This document shows, in pieces, positions 7,503-12,100 of a DNA stretch of 12,100 bases. Under the pieces are notes generated by a model. That model was not told where the DNA came from, did not search any database, and was given only the letters and a program-made list of their open reading frames with translations. Where the stretch lies: NCBI GenBank assembly GCA_002411615.1, contig DHOF01000130.1, positions 1,088 through 13,187 on the forward strand. Direction: 5' to 3'. The first letter of the stretch is position 1. The number at the start of each line of letters is the position of its first letter. The position numbers were made by a program, and so were the translations under genes. The stretch is from Ruminococcaceae bacterium UBA5397 (GTDB taxonomy: Bacteria; Bacillota; Clostridia; Oscillospirales; Acutalibacteraceae).

Positions 7503-8000
7503 TTAGTCTTTGTCAGATGGTTTTGAAGTCTTTTCCCAGTAGTCCGACATCGTAAATCCGGGGACTTCGGTGACTTCGCGTCCTAAAAATTCAGGCGGAA
7601 TAAATGTGGTTGCATCTTCTTTTGAAGAAAATTCTACTTCTGCGTAGCAAAAAGAAGTTGGTTTTCCGCAATCGACTATGCTGTATTCCAGCTTTTTTTC
7701 ATCGGGCAGCGCATAGACGGTATAGTCCTTTCTTACCATCTCGCGCGAAAGAAGTCCGCAGAGCTCGGTAAACTGCTGCTCTGTAAGATCAGTCTCCACT
7801 TCGGTGCGGCATAAAGTACCCTTGCCTTTAATGCAGAGCCGAAAAGTAGGGGCATTATTTGCAACTTGTTTTTTGCGAATGCGTACGGTCGGCTTTGTGC
7901 AGAGATAGCCTTGGTAAACAACTGCCTGTTCCAAGATCGGAAGTCCCTGAGGCTTTTTTTTCATTAAAAATTTTCGCTCAATTTCCATCTTTTGTCTCAT
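7503..8000 (-). CDS. CYTH-domain protein, probable inorganic triphosphatase
   Basis: A 165-residue cytoplasmic protein of the triphosphate tunnel metalloenzyme (CYTH) superfamily, which hydrolyses tripolyphosphate or thiamine triphosphate or, in some members, makes cAMP. It starts with the diagnostic ExExK motif (E6, E8, K10). Tunnel-lining candidates follow in order: R40 and R42, K58 and K60, R65-x-E67-x-E69, and AEVEF. The length is that of single-domain bacterial members with no CHAD domain. Small Gram-positive enzymes of this type are most often tripolyphosphatases, so I favour that over adenylate cyclase, without proof. The start is ATG at 8000, with AAGGAAG 4-6 nt upstream; ATG 7988 (MEIERKF) is an alternative with a poorer ribosome site. 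A strong promoter lies 22 nt before the start. Confidence 0.87.
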   Translation of the reverse strand: MRQKMEIERKFLMKKKPQGLPILEQAVVYQGYLCTKPTVRIRKKQVANNAPTFRLCIKGKGTLCRTEVETDLTEQQFTELCGLLSREMVRKDYTVYALPDEKKLEYSIVDCGKPTSFCYAEVEFSSKEDATTFIPPEFLGREVTEVPGFTMSDYWEKTSKPSDKD

Positions 8001-8021
8001 CTTCTTCCTTTCGATAAATAG

Positions 8022-8050
8022 ATTATACGCGTCTTCTCAAAAAGGTACAA
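8022..8050 (-). promoter_or_regulatory. Sigma-A-type promoter of the CYTH gene
   Basis: On the - strand, TTGTAC (8050-8045), a 17-nt spacer and TATAAT (8027-8022) lie 21 nt before the ATG. The -10 is consensus. Confidence 0.8.
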
Positions 8051-8084
8051 GATTGTTTTAAAACTTCTAATTTTGAACAATCTT
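8049..8084. repeat. Inverted repeat upstream of the CYTH promoter
   Basis: AAGATTGTT (8049-8057) and AACAATCTT (8076-8084) form a perfect 9-bp inverted repeat with an 18-nt centre that itself contains AAAA/TTTT arms. It touches the -35 of the CYTH promoter and lies upstream of the betaine importer promoter, so it could be a regulatory site for either. It has no T-run and no upstream gene to terminate. Confidence 0.45.
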
Positions 8085-8123
8085 TAAACAAAAGACAGAA
8101 AACAATATTAATACAAAAATTTA

Positions 8124-8132
8124 TGGTATACT
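8124..8132 (+). promoter_or_regulatory. Extended -10 promoter of the osmoprotectant importer operon
   Basis: TGG-TATACT (TG at 8124-8125, -10 at 8127-8132) lies 40 nt before the ATG. There is no recognisable -35 at 16-18 nt, as is usual for extended -10 promoters. The surroundings are extremely A+T rich. Confidence 0.55.
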
Positions 8133-8149
8133 TAAATAATATTATTTAA
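8132..8149. promoter_or_regulatory. 18-bp perfect palindrome over the importer start site, candidate operator
   Basis: TTAAATAATATTATTTAA is fully self-complementary. It begins at the last base of the -10 and covers the expected transcription start (about 8139). A dimeric repressor bound here would block initiation of the importer operon. Because it contains only A and T, chance symmetry is more likely than for a mixed sequence. Confidence 0.45.
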
Positions 8150-8172
8150 TTTTTTTAAAAGGAGGAGAAAAA

Positions 8173-10071
8173 ATGAAAAGAGTGCTGTCAGTACTGTTGA
8201 CTGCTATTTTGGCGGTGGGAATTTGCGTGCAACTTACTGGATGCGGAAATTCCTCCAGCAGCAAGGGAGAAATTAAATTTGCAGATGTTGGCTGGGACAG
8301 TGTCCGTTTTAACAATGCGGTCGCGGGTTTGATTGCGCAGTCCGGGTATGGATATACATGGTCGGAAACTTCCGGTTCTACACCGATTATGCATGAGGCA
8401 CTCACAAAAGGTGAGATTGATGTGAACATGGAAGAGTGGACCGATAATATTCAAAGCTATGCGATTGATTTAAAAGCTGGTCTCTTTAAAGAGATGGGAA
8501 CCAACTTTGATGATAATATTCAGGGGTTCTATGTACCGCGCTATGTGATCGAGGGAGATGCCTCACGAGGAATTCAGCCTATGGCGCCGGATTTGAAAAC
8601 GGTGCAGGATCTAAAAAAGTATGCAAGCCTTTTTAAAGATCCTGAAGATCCTTCTAAAGGCAGAATTTACGGCGCGATTCCCGGATGGGAAGTCAATGAG
8701 ATCATGAAGAAAAAGGTTTCATTTAACGGCCTTGATTCGATGTATAATTATTTTCAGCCCGGTTCGGATTCAGCCCTTTCGGCAGCATTTACTTCTGCTT
8801 ACCAGAAAGGGGAGCCTATTGTCGGCTATTATTGGAGCCCCACATGGCTTTTGGGAAAGCTTGATATGGTGCTTTTGGGGGATGTTCCCTATACAGATGC
8901 TGCGAGCTATAAAGAGGGACGTACCGCCTGCCCATCGGTTGACGTAACGATTGCCACAAGCAATTCGTTTGCCAATAATCCAAGCAATGCAGACTATTGT
9001 TCTTTCTTAGGACGTTACCGTACTTCGAGCGCATTAATTAACGAAGCGCTTGCTCATATGCAGGACAACCCTGGCATCAGCTATACCGATACAGCCAAAT
9101 GGTTTTTGACAGAGCATCAGGATTTGATCGACCAATGGGTACAGGACCCCGATAAAGCAGAGGCGGTAAAGAATTCACTTGGACTGGCAGAGAAAAAGAA
9201 AAATTATTTCTTGGAATTTCCGTATCAGCTTCCGATCGATGTTACCTCTTTTGATACCTCAGTCAAATCTTTTGCATCATCGAGCGCTGCTTTCTTTAAT
9301 GCACAGAAAAACGGAATTAACGGCTTGATTTCCGCTATTTCCGGAATTCTTTCGATTATTCCATGGTGGTTGATGCTGGCCTTGGTATTTGTTGCTGGCT
9401 GGAAAATGAACCATAAGATTCGTACTGGTGTTTTATATGCGGTCTTGCTCTCGGTAATCGGCATGATCGGATTGTGGGATATGATGTATGAGACGCTTTC
9501 CATTGTAATTGCTTCTGTTCTGATTTCACTTTTGTTGGGGCTGCCGATCGGAATTTTAATTTCGGGCAGCGACCGTGCCAATCGAATTGTTCGGCCAATT
9601 TTGGATACGATGCAGACCATGCCGGTCTTTGTCTATTTGATTCCGGCGGTACTGTTCTTTGGCTTGGGAAAAGCGCCGGCAGTGATCGCAACCTTGGTTT
9701 ATGCCATTGTACCGGTCATCAGACTTACCAGCCACGGAATCCGGCAGGTCGATCCCGAAGTGGTGGAGGCAGCGAGATCATTTGGCTCTACTCGCATGCA
9801 GACTTTGTGGAAAGTGCAGATCCCGCAGGCAATGCCGACCATTTTAACCGGCGTCAATCAGACGCTTATGATGGCGATGTCTATGGTGGTCACCTGCTCT
9901 ATGATCGGGGCTTCCGGACTCGGAATGGAAGTTTTGATCAGTGTGAACCGGATTGAGATTGGACGTGGATTATTGGCAGGCAGTGCGGTTGTTATCGTCG
10001 CAATTTTGATGGATCGCATGACGCAGGGATTGCTCAAGAAAGGGGAGAAAAAAACAGATGGCAGACAATAA
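8173..10071 (+). CDS. Osmoprotectant (glycine betaine type) ABC importer: N-terminal lipoprotein binding domain fused to permease
   Basis: A 632-residue fusion protein. Residues 1-24 are a lipoprotein signal with lipobox LTGC (C24). Residues 33 to about 345 form an OpuAC-type betaine-binding domain in which W41, W89, W172, W221 and W225 are candidates for the aromatic cage that holds the quaternary amine. A linker follows, then a ProW/OpuAB-type permease with about seven helices (from about 393) and the EAA loop beginning at E532 (VEAARSFG), which contacts the ATPase. Seven helices with the N-terminus outside place the EAA loop in the cytoplasm, as required, and match the outside N-tail known for E. 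coli ProW. In the well-known OpuABC proteins the binding domain is C-terminal, so this order is reversed. ATG 8173 has AGGAGG 7 nt upstream. The gene overlaps the ATPase gene by 14 nt. The exact ligand (betaine, carnitine, choline, proline betaine) cannot be told. Confidence 0.9.
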   Translation: MKRVLSVLLTAILAVGICVQLTGCGNSSSSKGEIKFADVGWDSVRFNNAVAGLIAQSGYGYTWSETSGSTPIMHEALTKGEIDVNMEEWTDNIQSYAIDLKAGLFKEMGTNFDDNIQGFYVPRYVIEGDASRGIQPMAPDLKTVQDLKKYASLFKDPEDPSKGRIYGAIPGWEVNEIMKKKVSFNGLDSMYNYFQPGSDSALSAAFTSAYQKGEPIVGYYWSPTWLLGKLDMVLLGDVPYTDAASYKEGRTACPSVDVTIATSNSFANNPSNADYCSFLGRYRTSSALINEALAHMQDNPGISYTDTAKWFLTEHQDLIDQWVQDPDKAEAVKNSLGLAEKKKNYFLEFPYQLPIDVTSFDTSVKSFASSSAAFFNAQKNGINGLISAISGILSIIPWWLMLALVFVAGWKMNHKIRTGVLYAVLLSVIGMIGLWDMMYETLSIVIASVLISLLLGLPIGILISGSDRANRIVRPILDTMQTMPVFVYLIPAVLFFGLGKAPAVIATLVYAIVPVIRLTSHGIRQVDPEVVEAARSFGSTRMQTLWKVQIPQAMPTILTGVNQTLMMAMSMVVTCSMIGASGLGMEVLISVNRIEIGRGLLAGSAVVIVAILMDRMTQGLLKKGEKKTDGRQ

Positions 10072-11287
10072 TTTAGAATTTTTAGAAAACTCTATGGAAG
10101 AATTGCCAAACCAAGAAGAAAGCATGCTTCAGGTAAGCCATCTGACAAAGCTCTATGGAGCTAATAAACAGGAAGCCGCCAAAATGGCAGAAGCCGGCGT
10201 CGGAAAAGATGAAATCTTTGAAAAAACGGGCGTGACAATGGCTTTGTGGGACGTTAGCTTTTCGGTTAAGAAAAACAGTATTTTTGTTATTATCGGTCTG
10301 TCCGGGTCTGGAAAATCCACATTGGTCAGAACGCTCAATATGCTTCATAAGCCTACTTCCGGTGAGGTGATTTTTGAAGACAGCAAAATTGGTGAGTTCG
10401 GGAAAAATGATTTACTTCATTATCGTCGAGATAAAATTTCAATGGTGTTTCAAAATTTTGGACTGATGTCACACCGAGATGTGATGGGAAACGTTGCCTA
10501 TGGCTTGGAAGTCAAAGGCGTTCCTCGGATAGAAAGAGAACAAAAAGCCGCCGAGATGATTGAAATGGTCGGATTAAAAGGGCTGGAGCATTCCTCTATC
10601 AATGATCTTTCAGGCGGCATGAAACAGCGCGTCGGAATTGCCCGTGCGCTGGCCAATGATCCCGAAGTCCTTTTGATGGACGAACCATTTTCTGCTTTGG
10701 ACCCATTGGTTCGAAAAGATATGCAGTTTGAGCTTTTATCGATTCAGCGCAAACTCAAAAAGACGGTTATTTTTATTACGCATGATATCAACGAGGCATT
10801 TAAACTCGGAGATCAAATTGCGATTATGCGTGATGGCCGGCTGATTCAGATTGGAACGCCGGAGGAAATGAGCGCTCATCCGGCAGATGACTATGTGCGT
10901 CAATTTATCGGCAGCGCCGATAAGACGAAAGTCCTTACGGTAAAGCATATCATGATGACGCCTTCCTGCGTTGTGCGGCTCAAGGACAGCCCGCAGTTTG
11001 CAATTCAGGAAATGAAAAGAAACGGCACTTCTACCGCATATGTGGTTGATCATGAAATTAAACTGCAGGGAATCGTTAATATCGAGGGTGCAGTCAGAAG
11101 CAGCCGAGAGCGTCTTTCTCTTGCAGAGGTACAGCTCCATGATGTGGAGACGACAACGCCGGATACTTTGATTAGCGATATTATGCCGGTCGCTGCCAAG
11201 GCAAAATATCCGCTTGCGGTTTTAGGGGAAGATGGCAGACTTTTAGGAATTGTAACAAAGGCTTCCGTACTTTCTTCCATGCTGTAA
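10058..11287 (+). CDS. Osmoprotectant ABC importer ATPase with tandem CBS domains (OpuAA/ProV type)
   Basis: A 409-residue cytoplasmic ATPase that powers the fused binding-protein/permease encoded just before it. Motifs: Walker A GLSGSGKST (80-88), signature LSGGMKQ (184-190), Walker B LLMDE (205-209), H-loop H242. Two CBS domains occupy about 296-345 and 350-409. In OpuA-type importers the CBS pair senses ionic strength and can bind c-di-AMP to shut the transporter; this is family knowledge. Unusual points: the N-terminus carries an extra stretch of about 22 residues, acidic and with no basic residue, and the protein ends right after CBS2 (SVLSSML) without the acidic tail known from Lactococcus OpuAA. 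The start is ATG 10058 with AGGGGAG 10 nt upstream; ATG 10124 (MLQVSHLTKLYG) is an alternative with a weak ribosome site. The overlap with the permease gene indicates coupling. Confidence 0.93.
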   Translation: MADNNLEFLENSMEELPNQEESMLQVSHLTKLYGANKQEAAKMAEAGVGKDEIFEKTGVTMALWDVSFSVKKNSIFVIIGLSGSGKSTLVRTLNMLHKPTSGEVIFEDSKIGEFGKNDLLHYRRDKISMVFQNFGLMSHRDVMGNVAYGLEVKGVPRIEREQKAAEMIEMVGLKGLEHSSINDLSGGMKQRVGIARALANDPEVLLMDEPFSALDPLVRKDMQFELLSIQRKLKKTVIFITHDINEAFKLGDQIAIMRDGRLIQIGTPEEMSAHPADDYVRQFIGSADKTKVLTVKHIMMTPSCVVRLKDSPQFAIQEMKRNGTSTAYVVDHEIKLQGIVNIEGAVRSSRERLSLAEVQLHDVETTTPDTLISDIMPVAAKAKYPLAVLGEDGRLLGIVTKASVLSSML

Positions 11288-11298
11288 AAGGAAATGAA

Positions 11299-11344
11299 CA
11301 AATCCCCCAATCGTAGTCTTGTTTTTCTACGATTGGGGGATTTG
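11299..11344. terminator. Long perfect hairpin between convergent importer and DtxR genes
   Basis: An 18-bp perfect stem (11299-11316 with 11327-11344) has a 10-nt loop and a C5/G5 core. It begins 11 nt after the importer operon stop. Neither strand has a clean T-run after the stem: the + side reads TTTG inside the stem and then TGATGTT, while the - side has a loose T-rich stretch. It is probably a bidirectional terminator, but an imperfect one. Confidence 0.7.
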
Positions 11345-11381
11345 TGATGTTAAAAAGAAATATTCAAAATTTAGCGACTTT

Positions 11382-11747
11382 TTATTTTTGTGAAAAATGC
11401 TCTCGCAGACGCGCAAAGGTTTCTTCGCTGATATCATGTTCAATTCGGCAGGCATCGGCTGCGGCAACCTCTGGGGTTACGTCGATAGAAATTAAAAAAT
11501 TTGTTAAAAAGCGATGCCGCGCATAAATATTATCTGCAATTTTTTTACCGGAACTGGTTAGAGTGATCTGTCCGTCTTCTGCCATTGTCAAGTGTCCCGC
11601 TTTTCGAAGGACTGAGACCGCTCTGCAGACACTTGGCTTTGAAAAATTCATCTCTCGTGCAATATCGACAGAGTGAACTTTTCCGGTACGTTCCTGAAGA
11701 ATCAGAATGGTTTCCAGATAGTTTTCTCCGGATTCCTGAATTTTCAT
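11382..11747 (-). CDS. DtxR/MntR-family metal-dependent transcriptional repressor
   Basis: A 121-residue DNA-binding protein of the DtxR family, which represses metal uptake (or activates efflux) genes when loaded with Fe2+ or Mn2+. A winged helix-turn-helix spans about residues 5-65 (recognition helix near SKPSVCRAVSVLRKAG), followed by a dimerisation domain. There is no C-terminal SH3-like domain, so it has the short MntR-like architecture. Aligned by eye to known members, the metal ligands are E12, H78, C100, E103 and H104; N9 replaces Asp8 of B. subtilis MntR (Met10 of DtxR), and C100 matches Cys102 of DtxR. The Cys-Glu-His set points to iron rather than manganese (inference). The start is ATG 11747; the longer GTG start at 11759 lies in the GGTGGGAG ribosome site. 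It has its own promoter. No metal transporter is visible nearby, so its targets are unknown. Confidence 0.88.
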   Translation of the reverse strand: MKIQESGENYLETILILQERTGKVHSVDIAREMNFSKPSVCRAVSVLRKAGHLTMAEDGQITLTSSGKKIADNIYARHRFLTNFLISIDVTPEVAAADACRIEHDISEETFARLREHFSQK

Positions 11748-11752
11748 CTGTA

Positions 11753-11757
11753 CTCCC
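11753..11757 (-). promoter_or_regulatory. Shine-Dalgarno that decides the DtxR-type start
   Basis: GGGAG, within GGTGGGAG on the - strand, lies 5 nt before ATG 11747. The alternative GTG at 11759-11757 is part of this site. Confidence 0.75.
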
Positions 11758-11787
11758 ACCTTTTTAGAAAAAATTTTATACTTCGTT

Positions 11788-11816
11788 ATTCTATCATACT
11801 TGAATAATTTTTACAA
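11788..11816 (-). promoter_or_regulatory. Sigma-A-type promoter of the DtxR-type gene
   Basis: On the - strand, TTGTAA (11816-11811), a 17-nt spacer and TAGAAT (11793-11788) are present, with a TGA just before the -10 (extended -10). The -35 begins 3 nt after the stop codon of the upstream sugar-binding gene, and no terminator separates the two, so read-through is also possible. Confidence 0.7.
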
Positions 11817-11818
11817 GT
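11798..11818. repeat. Short inverted repeat over the DtxR-gene -35, possible autoregulatory site
   Basis: ACTTG (11798-11802) and CAAGT (11814-11818) are symmetric arms with an 11-base A+T-rich centre spanning the -35 and spacer of the regulator's promoter. The arms are short, so this is only a candidate. Confidence 0.3.
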
Positions 11819-12100
11819 TCAACCAACTGAAGAAGATGACGCATTAGATTCTAAATTTTGAGCGGTTATAATGGAATGGGGAAGACGCACATACTGGCCA
11901 TCCGTAACCGGATAAGACTGAGAAGGATCACCGTCGGCTGAAAGAATACAGGCCATTCCAACAATGGTTTCAGCTTGTGCATCGGCATCATTTTTAATGG
12001 TTCCATAAAGAGATCCATCCCGAATTGCATCCAAAGCCGGTTCGATTGCATCAATTCCGACAACCAGAGGCCCGCCGTTTGCATACAGAAGATTTTTCTT
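11819..12100 (-). CDS. Sugar ABC transporter substrate-binding protein, galactose/glucose (MglB) type, C-terminal part
   Basis: The final 93 residues of a type I periplasmic-binding-protein-fold sugar receptor; the frame is open to the window edge, so the N-terminal part is missing. Seen in the sequence: VVGIDAIEPALDAIRDG, then GTIKNDADAQAE, an acidic GDP-containing loop, and YVRLPHSIITAQNL. This order matches the C-terminus of the MglB family (GVDA.., GTVLNDA..QA, VRVPY..V...N, from memory), which binds galactose or glucose extracellularly for an MglA/MglC importer. In a Gram-positive host it would be a lipoprotein. It ends in a small Ser-rich tail and a TGA stop at 11819. A TTG at 12034 could be mistaken for a start but lies inside the conserved domain. 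The mgl ATPase and permease genes are not in the window. The specific sugar is uncertain. Confidence 0.8.
   Translation of the reverse strand, partial: KKNLLYANGGPLVVGIDAIEPALDAIRDGSLYGTIKNDADAQAETIVGMACILSADGDPSQSYPVTDGQYVRLPHSIITAQNLESNASSSSVG

Noticed and set aside
8085..8172. A c-di-AMP (ydaO) or other riboswitch before the osmoprotectant operon
   Set aside because: Only about 33 nt of leader separate the expected transcription start from the ATG, and the region is almost purely A+T with no structured core.
9225..9620. 131-codon antisense frame in the importer fusion gene
   Set aside because: It covers the permease helices on the opposite strand; its apparent hydrophilic/isoleucine pattern is the complement of hydrophobic codons.
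12034..12084. Possible start of a short 71-72 residue gene at the right edge
   Set aside because: The frame continues upstream to base 12100 with residues (VVGIDAIEPAL) that belong to the sugar-binding family, so this is a truncated larger gene, not a small one.
1..12100. CRISPR array, insertion sequence, tRNA or rRNA
   Set aside because: No regularly spaced repeats, transposase motifs, paired terminal inverted repeats or RNA-gene signatures were found on either strand by reading.

Overview
The window looks like chromosomal DNA of a low-to-mid GC Gram-positive bacterium, most likely a Clostridia member near the Oscillospiraceae/Ruminococcaceae (inference). The signs are strong AGGAGG-type ribosome sites on nearly every gene, frequent GTG/TTG starts, sigma-A-like TTGACA/TATAAT promoters, a lipoprotein-anchored binding protein, and a gene set typical of that group. 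No rRNA, tRNA, CRISPR array, phage or insertion-sequence gene is visible.

Layout. (1) 1-1198 (+): a 5'-truncated CLC-type anion transporter whose motifs resemble the fluoride/proton antiporter clade, ending at a shared bidirectional terminator. (2) 1244-5965 (-): a tight four-gene operon of ABC ATPase, GldF-like permease, GldG-like auxiliary membrane protein and a repeat-containing DUF4340 protein. The genes overlap or abut and form one exporter-like assembly of unknown substrate. (3) 6165-7436 (+): a DUF1015 protein with its own near-consensus promoter, divergent from the ABC operon. (4) 7503-8000 (-): a CYTH-domain triphosphatase-like protein, convergent with the DUF1015 gene across a shared terminator. 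(5) 8173-11287 (+): a two-gene osmoprotectant (glycine betaine type) importer. Its first gene fuses a lipoprotein binding domain in front of the permease; the second is an OpuAA/ProV-type ATPase with two CBS domains. (6) 11382-11747 (-): a DtxR-family metal-dependent repressor with a Cys-Glu-His metal-ligand set. (7) 11819-12100 (-): the C-terminal end of a galactose/glucose-type (MglB-like) sugar-binding protein that runs off the window.

How the parts work together. The window is a set of independent small transcription units separated by three hairpins and two divergent promoter regions. The osmoprotectant importer is complete in two polypeptides. Its promoter is an extended -10 with an 18-bp perfect palindrome over the start site. 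The GldF/GldG/DUF4340 operon is the least understood system here; a clean 8-bp inverted repeat lies in its leader. For four genes the longest open frame begins inside or upstream of the Shine-Dalgarno or promoter, so I have moved the starts downstream. No stretch over 300 bases lacks a gene; the longest gaps (about 200 and 170 bases) hold divergent promoters and inverted repeats.
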